From Burkholderiales bacterium (GTDB taxonomy: Bacteria; Pseudomonadota; Gammaproteobacteria; Burkholderiales; Casimicrobiaceae): a stretch of DNA of 9,551 bases. This document shows, piece by piece, positions 1 to 6,246 of the stretch. The first letter of the stretch is position 1. Every line of letters begins with the position of its first letter. The stretch is from contig JAITMH010000080.1 of assembly GCA_031277445.1 (NCBI GenBank), positions 1 to 9,551 of the forward strand. Reading direction: 5' to 3'. The notes under the pieces are model-generated. The model did not search any database, was not told the origin of the DNA, and saw only the letters and a program-made list of their open reading frames with translations. Both the position numbers and the translations under genes were made by a program.

Positions 1-410
1 ACGACTTCTTTTTGCAGCATGACGTGAAGGTCGCGCAACGATGCGGTGTCGGCAGCCAGATGAAAGAGCAGTGGCGAGCTGATGTTGTACGGCAAATTGC
101 CGATGATGCGCAACGGCGCCGACAGTGTGGCGCTGAGGCGGACGAAATTGAAACGCAAGGCGTCGTCCTCGAACAGGGTCAGTTGCGCTGCGTTGAAACG
201 TTCGCGCAACCGCGCTACCAGATCGCGGTCGATTTCGATGGCGTGAAGGTGGCCGACGCGGGCGATCAGGTCGGCTGTCAGCGCTCCCAGCCCCGGACCG
301 ATTTCGATGAGCGCATCGTCCGGTCGCGGATTGACGGCATCAATGATGCGCTGGATGTAGTGCGAATCGGTAAGAAAGTTCTGCCCGAAACGGCGGCGTG
401 GTGTGTGCAT
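1..410 (-). CDS. rsmA: 16S rRNA (adenine(1518)-N(6)/adenine(1519)-N(6))-dimethyltransferase RsmA (KsgA), N-terminal part
   Basis: The first 136 residues are visible; the gene leaves the window at base 1, so roughly half of the usual 260-270 residues is seen. The product dimethylates two adjacent adenines in the 3' terminal hairpin of 16S rRNA during late small-subunit assembly, using S-adenosylmethionine. The N-terminus carries the family hallmark RRRFGQNFLTD (residues 5-15). SAM-binding motif I is EIGPGLGALT (37-46), followed by the acidic EIDRD (59-63). Motif IV, the target-adenine site, is NLPYNIS (105-111), and HVMLQKEV (129-136) matches the conserved stretch after it. The ATG at 410 is the only start that gives the family's usual N-terminus, but it has no Shine-Dalgarno sequence: a heptamer repeat array begins one base upstream. 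The gene upstream on the same strand is an unrecognised 248-residue protein. Identification is from remembered E. coli and Neisseria sequences and is very secure. Confidence 0.97.
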   Translation of the reverse strand, partial: MHTPRRRFGQNFLTDSHYIQRIIDAVNPRPDDALIEIGPGLGALTADLIARVGHLHAIEIDRDLVARLRERFNAAQLTLFEDDALRFNFVRLSATLSAPLRIIGNLPYNISSPLLFHLAADTASLRDLHVMLQKEV

Positions 411-411
411 G

Positions 412-460
412 TCAGAGGTCAGGGATCAGATGTCAGGGATTAGGGATCAGAGGTCAAGAT
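412..460. repeat. Degenerate heptamer tandem array upstream of rsmA
   Basis: Seven consecutive 7-base units: TCAGAGG, TCAGGGA, TCAGATG, TCAGGGA, TTAGGGA, TCAGAGG, TCAAGAT. The array starts one base from the rsmA start codon and so forms its presumed 5' untranslated region. It belongs to the same family as the longer array at 9051-9134, in the same orientation. It is more diverged than that copy, suggesting it is older. Confidence 0.9.
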
Positions 461-463
461 ACC

Positions 464-513
464 CCCTCTCCCGGCCTTCGGCCACCCTCTCCCGCGAGGG
501 GAGAGGGTTTGTC
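464..513. repeat. REP-like palindromic repeat, copy 1
   Basis: CCCTCTCCC at 464-472, a small GGCC-TTC-GGCC hairpin at 473-483, then a perfect 9-bp inverted repeat, CCCTCTCCC (485-493) and GGGAGAGGG (499-507), around a 5-base loop, and TTTGTC. The segment 485-513 recurs exactly at 546-574. This style of CCCTCTCCC palindrome is widespread between genes of proteobacteria. It lies between two genes transcribed leftward and could fold in the transcript, but no T-run follows on either strand. Confidence 0.88.
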
Positions 514-545
514 GGCATCGCGCCGCTGCAGAACTTGCAGGCGGT

Positions 546-574
546 CCCTCTCCCGCGAGGGGAGAGGGTTTGTC
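546..574. repeat. REP-like palindromic repeat, copy 2
   Basis: Exact 29-base copy of 485-513, same orientation, offset by 61 bases. The arms are CCCTCTCCC (546-554) and GGGAGAGGG (560-568) with a 5-base loop. The spacer between the copies (514-545) is unrelated to either. Confidence 0.88.
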
Positions 575-601
575 CTTCTTCGCGGCTTCGCGTGAGATGG
601 T

Positions 602-628
602 TTTCTGATTCTTGATCCCTGATTCCTG
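602..628. repeat. Inverted heptamer units
   Basis: The units TTTCTGA, TTCTTGA, TCCCTGA and TTCCTG are the reverse complement of the TCAGGAA/TCAGGGA family at 412-460. They lie four bases beyond the stop codon of the 633-1379 gene. With the direct array they bracket the two hairpin repeats. Confidence 0.75.
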
Positions 629-632
629 CCCA

Positions 633-1379
633 CTAAAGGATATAACGCGACACCGGTTTCACCGACGTGAATGTGGGTCGCGTGGGTCGCCAGTTCGGCA
701 CCCAGGGCGCCCGCTTCAGGAAGGTGGTGCTTTCGCCGAGTATCAGGCGCACCAGGTCTTCAAGCGCTTCTTCGTCGAGTTGGGAGGGAGAAAACACCAT
801 TTGCATGACTTCGAAGCGGTCAACATTGGACAGCCGGACGCCGATCTTGTGCTGGACGTAATCGGGTTCGATGCGGATGGTGGTCTTGATTTCCGGAACG
901 ATTTTGAACTGCACGGCTCGAACAGCCCGCCATTGATCCATTTCCGGGCTGTTTTCAAACGCCAGCCCGGCCACCCGCAAACGGGTTTCGATTTCAGTGG
1001 CCGAGGTCGATGGCACTCTGATGATGGGGCTGCCCGGACACGCCAACCGATAGAAAAACTCGACGTGATCGAGTAGCTCCTGTTCACCGAAACGCTGTCG
1101 TCGGTATGATACAAAACTTTGCTCCAGCGTCAGTGATCGCATAACCATCAAGTTGCTGAAACGAAACTCGTGGGCTACCGGTGGGCGCAGCGTCTCCAGA
1201 TAACGGGCGACTTCTTCCAACCAGCCATGAATATGCCATAGCAATTGGTCAATGCTGCTCCGGATTTGCGCCTCGCTCAACCTGTTTTTTCCCGAGGGCA
1301 GGCTGTTGCCTTCGGCACGCATCCGCAGTTCGTCCAGAAGGGACTTTCGGTCGGCGTTGTAAGGGGCTTCGGTTGTCAT
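633..1379 (-). CDS. Conserved-looking hypothetical protein, 248 residues
   Basis: I do not recognise the family. The product begins MTTEAPYNADRKSLLDEL, has no signal peptide or membrane segment, and reads as a soluble mixed alpha/beta protein. The N-terminal half is helical and charged (for example LSEAQIRSSIDQLLWHIHGWLEEVARYLETL in outline, residues 34-64), with many aromatic and arginine residues. The C-terminal half has strand-like alternation (about residues 155-220) and ends in a basic, proline-rich tail that finishes PVSRYIL. Codon use resembles the neighbouring genes and the frame is open throughout. An upstream TTG at 1475 would add 32 low-complexity residues; I prefer the ATG at 1379 because the downstream sequence looks like folded protein, although neither start has a clear Shine-Dalgarno. 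The gene precedes rsmA on the same strand, separated by 222 bases of repeats, so co-transcription is possible but unproven. Confidence 0.8.
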   Translation of the reverse strand: MTTEAPYNADRKSLLDELRMRAEGNSLPSGKNRLSEAQIRSSIDQLLWHIHGWLEEVARYLETLRPPVAHEFRFSNLMVMRSLTLEQSFVSYRRQRFGEQELLDHVEFFYRLACPGSPIIRVPSTSATEIETRLRVAGLAFENSPEMDQWRAVRAVQFKIVPEIKTTIRIEPDYVQHKIGVRLSNVDRFEVMQMVFSPSQLDEEALEDLVRLILGESTTFLKRAPWVPNWRPTRPTFTSVKPVSRYIL

Positions 1380-1573
1380 GATCGTTGTTTTCTGGTTTGG
1401 CCGTCCGGTTTGGTTTTCTCGCTTTGCGGAAGAAGGGCGCGGTCCTGTTCGGGAAAAGAGTGGGTGCGGTATCAATGGTCAGGTTGAAGAACAGAACCCC
1501 GAAGCCCATCCGTATCGGGGTGGGATGGTTCAGCGGGGCGGCGCCAATTCAAACTTAGACACTTATGGTACCG

Positions 1574-1598
1574 AATGCCGGCTTTCTCCGCCAGCATT
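1574..1598. repeat. Imperfect inverted repeat upstream of potA
   Basis: AATGCCGGC (1574-1582) and GCCAGCATT (1590-1598) pair over nine positions with one mismatch and a 7-base loop, followed by a T-rich stretch. It could be an operator or leader hairpin upstream of the pot cluster; function is not shown by the sequence. Confidence 0.35.
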
Positions 1599-1718
1599 TA
1601 TTCATATCTTTTCCGAAAAGCACAGCCATATTACACCTTCCAGTGTCTCTTTCTTGTCACGGGAAAAATTTTTTTGCCGCAGGAAAAGTCCCCGTCGCAC
1701 CCCCTTGGCGATTTGCCG

Positions 1719-1724
1719 TACAAT
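1719..1724 (+). promoter_or_regulatory. Putative -10 box for potA
   Basis: TACAAT matches the sigma-70 -10 consensus at five of six positions and would start transcription near 1731, giving a leader of about 36 bases. No good -35 is seen at 16-18 bases upstream, so the call is weak. The same hexamer occurs upstream of the aldolase gene. Confidence 0.35.
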
Positions 1725-1752
1725 CAGGCGTCTTTCAACCTGCCGTATCTCC

Positions 1753-1759
1753 AGAGGAG
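1753..1759 (+). promoter_or_regulatory. Ribosome binding site fixing the potA start
   Basis: AGAGGAG lies seven bases before the ATG at 1767. It supports that start over in-frame starts further upstream (from 1575), which would add 64 residues unlike any ABC ATPase N-terminus. Confidence 0.8.
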
Positions 1760-1766
1760 TGCGCCG

Positions 1767-2849
1767 ATGGCGCTGCTTGAGATTCGTAACGTCACCCGAC
1801 GTTTCGACGACTTTATTGCTGTTGACCGTGTTGACCTCTCCGTCAAGGCCGGTGAGTTTTTTACGCTGCTGGGACCTTCCGGTTGCGGGAAAACCACGCT
1901 GCTGCGAATGATCGCCGGTTTCGATCAGCCGGATGAAGGGGCGATCATTCTTGACGGCGTTGATCTCAAAGACACGCCGCCGGAAAAGAGGCCGGTTCAT
2001 ACCGTATTTCAGAGCTATGCGCTGTTTCCGCACATGACGGTCGAGCAGAACATCGCTTTCTCGCTCAAGATGGCGCGTCAGAGCGAAGAAGAGATTCGCT
2101 TCAAAGTAAAAAGTGCGTTGACGCAAGTGGCGCTGAACGACCGCGCCGCTCGCTATCCTCATGAACTTTCCGGCGGTCAACGCCAGCGCGTCGCGTTGGC
2201 GCGAGGGCTGGTCAACCGGCCACGCTTGTTGTTGCTTGACGAACCGCTGGGAGCGCTCGACGCCAAGTTGCGCGAACAAATGCAGATCGAACTGATCGCG
2301 CTGCAACGCGACATTGGCGTCACCTTTGTTTTTGTCACGCATTCGCAGGCGGAAGCGCTGGCGTTGTCGCACCGGATTGCCGTGATGAATCATGGCCGTA
2401 TTGAACAGCTTGACGAGCCGGACAAACTTTACGGCGCACCGAAGAACCGTTTTGTCGCCGACTTCATCGGTAATGTCAACATGCATGAGGCGACCGTACA
2501 AACCTCCGGCGACACATTAACGTTGCTGCTCGGAAAACTCGGCCAGATCACTGCGCCGACACGCACGGGAATCAAGGCAGGCGATGCCGGCGTTTTTGTG
2601 ATCCGGCCGGAACAGGTCAGCATTCGCGCAGCGGGAGAGGCGTCGCCCGACCCCAACCAGTTTGTCGGAACCGTCAACGATTTTCTTTACACTGGCGATG
2701 TCACCACGTACATCGTCGATTTGCCGGACGGTGCGCGTCTCGAAGCACTGCTCCCCAATTCCGCGCCGGGTCGCGCCAAGTTCTTTGAATTGGGTGATCC
2801 GGTTCGTGTTTCCTGGAAGGCCGAGGCTGGCGCTTTCCTGACTTCCTGA
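1767..2849 (+). CDS. potA: Spermidine/putrescine ABC transporter ATP-binding protein PotA
   Basis: A 360-residue cytoplasmic ATPase that powers polyamine import through PotB/PotC. All ABC motifs are present in order: Walker A GPSGCGKT (36-43), Q-loop glutamine 82 in VFQSYALFPHM, signature LSGGQ (134-138), Walker B LLLLDEP (154-160), D-loop GALD (162-165) and switch histidine 192. The C-terminal part (about 235-355) is the TOBE-type regulatory domain, with PKNRFVADFIGNVNM marking the junction as in PotA proteins. The length fits the family. After the switch histidine the usual aspartate of THDQ is serine (THSQ), a mild departure. The start is set by a strong ribosome binding site. It is the first gene of the cluster, with a 19-base gap to potB. 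The permease types, more than PotA itself, point to polyamines; related importers for other small cations share this ATPase type. Confidence 0.95.
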   Translation: MALLEIRNVTRRFDDFIAVDRVDLSVKAGEFFTLLGPSGCGKTTLLRMIAGFDQPDEGAIILDGVDLKDTPPEKRPVHTVFQSYALFPHMTVEQNIAFSLKMARQSEEEIRFKVKSALTQVALNDRAARYPHELSGGQRQRVALARGLVNRPRLLLLDEPLGALDAKLREQMQIELIALQRDIGVTFVFVTHSQAEALALSHRIAVMNHGRIEQLDEPDKLYGAPKNRFVADFIGNVNMHEATVQTSGDTLTLLLGKLGQITAPTRTGIKAGDAGVFVIRPEQVSIRAAGEASPDPNQFVGTVNDFLYTGDVTTYIVDLPDGARLEALLPNSAPGRAKFFELGDPVRVSWKAEAGAFLTS

Positions 2850-2868
2850 TTCGTTTAGCGCCAACGCC

Positions 2869-3723
2869 ATGTCTCTGATTCAAGCAACCCGCATCCGGGG
2901 AGAGCGCTTTCAGAAATTCATTGTCAGCGCGCCGCCGTTCGTTTTTTTGTTGCTGTTTTTTCTGCTGCCCGCGCTCATCATGGTGGTGGCGAGTTTTCGC
3001 TATCCCGGCGAATTCGGCGGGCTGGCGCCGTTGTTCGGCGATCTTCCCGCTGGCGAAAAAGGATTAACGCTCGAAAACTATCAGATCTTCTTTTCCGATT
3101 TCGTTTACGCCCAGATTTTTCTAAAAAGCCTTGGTGTCGCGGCGTTGACGACTTTGGTCTGTCTGGTGATGGCGTATCCGGTGGCGTTGCTGATTGCGCG
3201 TAGCCCGAAAAAATCACGCGACCTGCTGGTGTTGTTGTGCGTGTTGCCGTTCGCCAGCAATTTTCTGGTTCGTATCTACGCCTGGATGATCATCCTCGGC
3301 CCGCTTGATCTTTTGTTCACACGCTTTGCGGTAATCATCAGCATGGTTTACGTTCACCTGCCGTTCATGATTCTGCCGTTGTACACCAATCTTGAAAAAC
3401 ACGATCCGACATTGCTCGATGCCGCACAAGACCTCGGCGCAAACGCATGGAACCGTTTTTGGAAGGTGACGTTTCCGATGTCGCTGCCCGGTATTTTCTC
3501 GGGCGCGGTGCTGGTGTTTATTCCGGTGCTGGGCATGTTCGCAATTCCCGAAATTCTCGGCGGCAAAGACGACTGGCTGGTCGGGAACATGATCAAAGAA
3601 TCGTTCCTCGGTACCCGCGACTGGCCGTTCGGTTCCATGCTGTCGATGATGTTGACCGTCGTGGTGTTGGGCATCGTGGCGTTGTCGATGGCGTTTGCAA
3701 AACGAGGGAGGCGCTATGCGTAG
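2869..3723 (+). CDS. potB: Spermidine/putrescine ABC transporter permease PotB
   Basis: A 284-residue inner-membrane permease of the PotB/PotH type, one half of the translocation channel. Six hydrophobic helices are visible at about 18-42, 84-110, 118-142, 153-174, 208-230 and 256-277. The cytoplasmic EAA loop that contacts PotA is at 182-209 (DAAQDLGA followed by FWKVTFPMSLPG). The region GAVLVFIPVLGMFAIPEILGG (in outline, 212-232) and the TRDWPFGS segment (249-256) are typical of the family. The loop between helices 3 and 4 is unusually short: IILGPLDLLFTRFAV (141-155), where remembered E. coli PotH has about 17 more residues. The frame is intact across this. The ATG at 2869 has no good Shine-Dalgarno, so translation may depend on coupling to potA. 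It overlaps potC by eight bases. Confidence 0.93.
   Translation: MSLIQATRIRGERFQKFIVSAPPFVFLLLFFLLPALIMVVASFRYPGEFGGLAPLFGDLPAGEKGLTLENYQIFFSDFVYAQIFLKSLGVAALTTLVCLVMAYPVALLIARSPKKSRDLLVLLCVLPFASNFLVRIYAWMIILGPLDLLFTRFAVIISMVYVHLPFMILPLYTNLEKHDPTLLDAAQDLGANAWNRFWKVTFPMSLPGIFSGAVLVFIPVLGMFAIPEILGGKDDWLVGNMIKESFLGTRDWPFGSMLSMMLTVVVLGIVALSMAFAKRGRRYA
3706..3711 (+). promoter_or_regulatory. Ribosome binding site fixing the potC start
   Basis: GGGAGG lies four bases before the ATG at 3716, inside the end of potB. It favours this start over an in-frame TTG at 3695. Confidence 0.7.
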
Positions 3724-4537
3724 GTCGCCCTTGCTGTGGATCTCGGCGGCGCTGGTGTATGCGTTCCTGTACATTCCGCTGATCGTCGTTGTGATTTTTT
3801 CGTTTAACAACTCCAAGTTGAACGCGGAATGGGTGGGGTTTACGTTTGACTGGTATCGCGTGCTGTTCAACAACGAAGGGATGCTTATCGCGGCGCGTAA
3901 TTCATTGTTTATCGCGGCAATGGCGACGCTCCTGGCCACGGTTCTTGGGACGATGGCCGGTATTGCGATACACCGTTTTCGCCTCCGCTTTTTGCCGTTC
4001 ATGACCATAACGCCGTTGGCGATGCCGGAAATTCTGCTTGGCGTCAGCTTGTTGATCTTCTTCATCTCGGCGTTCGGCGAGAATGCGCTGTCGCTGCTGA
4101 CCGTGATCATTGCGCACACGACATTCTGCATCGGTTTTGTCGCCATCATCGTGCGGGCGCGTTTGACCGGAATGGACGAATCGGTTTTCGAGGCGGCGCG
4201 TGACCTCGGCGCGACACCCTGGCAATCGTTCCGGCTGATAACCCTCCCGCTGATTAAACCGGCGATGATCGCCGGAGCGCTGATATCGTTCACACTGTCA
4301 ATCGACGATTTCGTCATCACGTTCTTTACCGCCGGCGCCGGTGTGCCGACGTTGCCGCTGACCATTTACACGATGATCAAAATTGCGGTGACGCCCGAAG
4401 TCAACGCGCTGTCAACCCTGATGATGTTGTTGACGTTGATTCTGATCATCGTCGCTACCAAAGTAGCGCCGGACCTTTTCCGGAGCAAGCGGCTGGTTAA
4501 AGATGACGACGCGGAAAGCAATGCGCAGATAAATTAA
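3716..4537 (+). CDS. potC: Spermidine/putrescine ABC transporter permease PotC
   Basis: A 273-residue inner-membrane permease, the second half of the channel. Helices are visible at about 8-30, 62-85, 95-118, 125-147, 184-206 and 232-250. The EAA loop is at 157-185 (FEAARDLGATPWQSF then ITLPLIKPAM), and SIDDFVITFF (195-204) is a strong PotC/PotI signature. The start overlaps the last eight bases of potB, a typical arrangement for translational coupling that keeps the two permeases in equal amounts. The C-terminus ends in a charged tail (KDDDAESNAQIN). Length is normal for the family. A 224-base gap follows before potD. Confidence 0.94.
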   Translation: MRRSPLLWISAALVYAFLYIPLIVVVIFSFNNSKLNAEWVGFTFDWYRVLFNNEGMLIAARNSLFIAAMATLLATVLGTMAGIAIHRFRLRFLPFMTITPLAMPEILLGVSLLIFFISAFGENALSLLTVIIAHTTFCIGFVAIIVRARLTGMDESVFEAARDLGATPWQSFRLITLPLIKPAMIAGALISFTLSIDDFVITFFTAGAGVPTLPLTIYTMIKIAVTPEVNALSTLMMLLTLILIIVATKVAPDLFRSKRLVKDDDAESNAQIN

Positions 4538-4593
4538 CTGCAAAGAGCGTTTTCGGTTGGGTCTTGTGTGCTTCCGCGCTGCGCCGCGTTGTT

Positions 4594-4671
4594 CCCTCCC
4601 CTTCAAGAGCCTGCCCCCGAAGTGGTTTTGATCGGGGGGGGGGATGGCCAGGGTGGGGATGGGGTTGCTTA
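4594..4671. repeat. G-run and hairpin in a REP-like element between potC and potD
   Basis: CCCTCCCCTTCAAG (4594-4607) and GGGTGGGGATGGGGTT (4651-4666) resemble the two ends of a widespread proteobacterial intergenic repeat. Between them CCCCCGA (4614-4620) can pair with TCGGGGG (4632-4638) around an 11-base loop, and the G run continues to ten (4634-4643). The hairpin is not followed by a T-run, so it is not a standard terminator. Membership in a repeat family is from memory. Confidence 0.5.
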
Positions 4672-4689
4672 CGGTGTGATTTAAACCAA

Positions 4690-4744
4690 AACCACGCCAG
4701 AACACATAGAAAAAGTTTTCGTGTTTTTCGTGGTTAATTTTTTT
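4690..4744 (+). terminator. Terminator-like hairpin with T-run just upstream of potD
   Basis: AACCACG (4690-4696) pairs with CGTGGTT (4729-4735), and inside it AACAC (4701-4705) pairs with GTGTT (4721-4725). Seven T follow at 4738-4744. It could end or attenuate transcription coming from potC. The right arm (CGTGTTTTTCGTGGTTAA) resembles the intergenic repeat at 9216-9244, so it may simply be a repeat copy. Confidence 0.4.
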
Positions 4745-4761
4745 CATAGGCAACAGACACC

Positions 4762-5907
4762 ATGACATATTTCCGTTACTTTCTTACAGGCTTCTTCTGC
4801 GTTTTTTTCAGTTTTTTTGTAGCGGCTTGCGGCGCTCCGGATCCGTCGTTAACGGCGTCTGACGAAGACGGCGCGACGGAGGAGGCGAAACCGCCGCCGT
4901 CCGGTCGCTTCGTCCGCTTTTACAACTGGAACAACTACATTGCGGACACCACCGTTGAACGTTTTGAGAAGCACTGCAACTGCCGAATGGTTCAGGACTA
5001 TTTTTCCGACCATGAGGAAATGCTTGCCAAGCTGGCTGCGGGCGCTACCGGCTACGACGTGATGGTGCCGACCGGCAACGTTGTAGAAACATTGATCGCG
5101 CAGAAGATGATACAGCCGATCGACAAAAGCAGACTCAAAAATCTGGATCAGGTCAAGCCCGAATTTTTGGACATGTGGTTTGACCCCGACAACCAGTATT
5201 CCGTTCCTTACGGCTATTCGGTGACATTGATCGGCTACAACACCGAAAAAATCAGGGAGCTGGGATTGCCGGTCGATTCCTGGGCGCTGATTTTTGAACC
5301 CGAACTTCTCAAAAAACTCAAGGGCAAAATCACGGTGATGGACAGTCAGCGCGAACTTTTTGCGGCGGCGCTGCTCTACCTCGGTTATTCGGTCAACGAC
5401 AGCGACGAAACGCATCTCAAGGAAGCGCGTGACCTGATTCTGCGCGCCAAACCGTACTGGGCGGCATTCAATGCGTCGTCGTACATCAAAGAACTGACCA
5501 TCGGCAACATCTGGGTGGCGCACGGTTATTCGAACGATATGTTTCAGGCCGATCAGGACGCCAAAGCGGCGGGACGCCCGTTCTCCATCGCTTCATCGTT
5601 ACCGAAAGAGGGCGCAGTGCTCGCCGTTGACAATATGGTCATCCATAAAAGCGCACCGCACCTCGACCTCGCGTACCAACTGATTGATTTTCTGATCGAC
5701 AAACAAAGCACCGCCGAACTGTCCAACCTGACCGGCTCCGGCAGCATCAATGAATTGTCACTCGAATACATTGATCAAGACATCAAAGACAACAAAGCCG
5801 TGTTCCCCGACGCCGAAACCTTCGAGCGATTGCAGATGTTGAAAGACTACCCGCGCAAAGAGCGGCGATTGGCGAATCGGTTGTGGGTTGAAATTAAAGT
5901 CAAGTAA
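4762..5907 (+). CDS. potD: Polyamine ABC transporter substrate-binding lipoprotein PotD/PotF-like
   Basis: A 381-residue binding protein that captures spermidine and/or putrescine outside the inner membrane and passes it to PotB/PotC. The N-terminus is a lipoprotein signal: hydrophobic residues 7-20 and a lipobox VAAC with cysteine 23, so the mature protein should be lipid-anchored, followed by an acidic/proline linker to about 47. The family opening FYNWNNYI (53-60) supplies tryptophan 56. Other residues that align with remembered ligand contacts are D194 and E198 (MDSQRELF), W251, Y256, D259 and D290. W251 is PotD-like, while YIKEL and GYSND resemble PotF, so substrate preference cannot be set. 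A CNC motif (72-74) replaces the more usual TGI-type sequence. The Shine-Dalgarno is weak. It is separated from potC by G-rich and hairpin sequences, hence possibly differently expressed. Confidence 0.93.
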   Translation: MTYFRYFLTGFFCVFFSFFVAACGAPDPSLTASDEDGATEEAKPPPSGRFVRFYNWNNYIADTTVERFEKHCNCRMVQDYFSDHEEMLAKLAAGATGYDVMVPTGNVVETLIAQKMIQPIDKSRLKNLDQVKPEFLDMWFDPDNQYSVPYGYSVTLIGYNTEKIRELGLPVDSWALIFEPELLKKLKGKITVMDSQRELFAAALLYLGYSVNDSDETHLKEARDLILRAKPYWAAFNASSYIKELTIGNIWVAHGYSNDMFQADQDAKAAGRPFSIASSLPKEGAVLAVDNMVIHKSAPHLDLAYQLIDFLIDKQSTAELSNLTGSGSINELSLEYIDQDIKDNKAVFPDAETFERLQMLKDYPRKERRLANRLWVEIKVK

Positions 5908-5925
5908 TTCGCTTTAGGTGAGTGT

Positions 5926-6237
5926 ATGCGACGGAACATTCTTGTTATTGTAAGCATAGTCGCTGGGATCGTTATATGCGTTGGTTTGATACTCGTAGAG
6001 ATATATCCTTATCACCCAAGCGGTATGCTTGGCTGGCTTTCGCTGATTCTGGTCGCGCTACCTGTTGTTTTGGGGTTGGAACTCATTGGCGAAAAACTAC
6101 TTCAAAACAAAATTGTGGCCAAAATGGGAAGAACGGCCAGAATCCTGTATGGGGTTATCGCTATTTTGGTGATTTTAACGATAATAGCGCTGGCTCTGAA
6201 TTGGGCCATTCCTCAATTGAGGTTAAGCTCTTGGTGA
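5926..6237 (+). CDS. Small three-helix membrane protein of unknown function
   Basis: A 103-residue protein I do not recognise by name. Three hydrophobic segments are visible at about 5-25, 35-54 and 72-92. The first is followed by EIYPYHPSGMLGW, the second by a polar stretch ELIGEKLLQNKIVAKMGRTAR (in outline, 52-72), and the protein ends IPQLRLSSW. The start has a fair ribosome binding site (AGGTGAG, 5916-5922) and lies only 18 bases after potD, so it is probably read with it. Base composition is lower in GC than its neighbours: I count 105 G or C in the 240 bases of 5941-6180, against 36 in 60 for 5041-5100 of potD. This suggests either a membrane-protein composition bias or later acquisition. 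A link to polyamine transport is only positional. An overlapping frame at 5922-6251 looks like a shadow. Confidence 0.78.
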   Translation: MRRNILVIVSIVAGIVICVGLILVEIYPYHPSGMLGWLSLILVALPVVLGLELIGEKLLQNKIVAKMGRTARILYGVIAILVILTIIALALNWAIPQLRLSSW

Positions 6238-6246
6238 GGCGTTCGG

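Larger units (their letters stand above)
1380..1766. other. Divergent intergenic spacer
   Basis: This 387-base region between the leftward hypothetical gene and rightward potA holds no credible gene. It contains a 7-bp inverted repeat (ACCCCGA 1496-1502, TCGGGGT 1515-1521), a 9-bp imperfect inverted repeat at 1574-1598, an AT-rich stretch from about 1597 to 1680, and the putative potA -10 box and ribosome binding site at its right end. Any promoter for the leftward gene should also be here, but I could not pick one. Confidence 0.6.

Noticed and set aside
12..443. Plus-strand 143-codon frame at the left edge
   Set aside because: It is the antisense shadow of rsmA, whose conserved motifs are on the minus strand.
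412..574. CRISPR array
   Set aside because: The repeats are heptamers without spacers and two hairpin copies with one unrelated spacer; no cas genes and no regular repeat-spacer pattern.
1575..1766. Extension of potA by 64 residues at its N-terminus
   Set aside because: The added residues are unlike any ABC ATPase start, while the ATG at 1767 has a strong ribosome binding site and gives the family's normal beginning.
1602..2501. Minus-strand 299-codon frame antisense to potA
   Set aside because: It opposes all conserved ABC motifs of potA and has no recognisable domain.
3214..4365. Long minus-strand frame of 383 codons antisense to potB and potC
   Set aside because: Low-complexity composition rich in H, Q, R and I; the plus strand encodes clearly recognisable permeases. 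Long antisense frames are expected in GC-rich genes.
4412..4768. Minus-strand 118-codon frame across the potC end and the potC-potD gap
   Set aside because: It is antisense to potC and built largely from intergenic repeat sequence (the NHEKHENF peptide comes from the hairpin repeat); no family resemblance.
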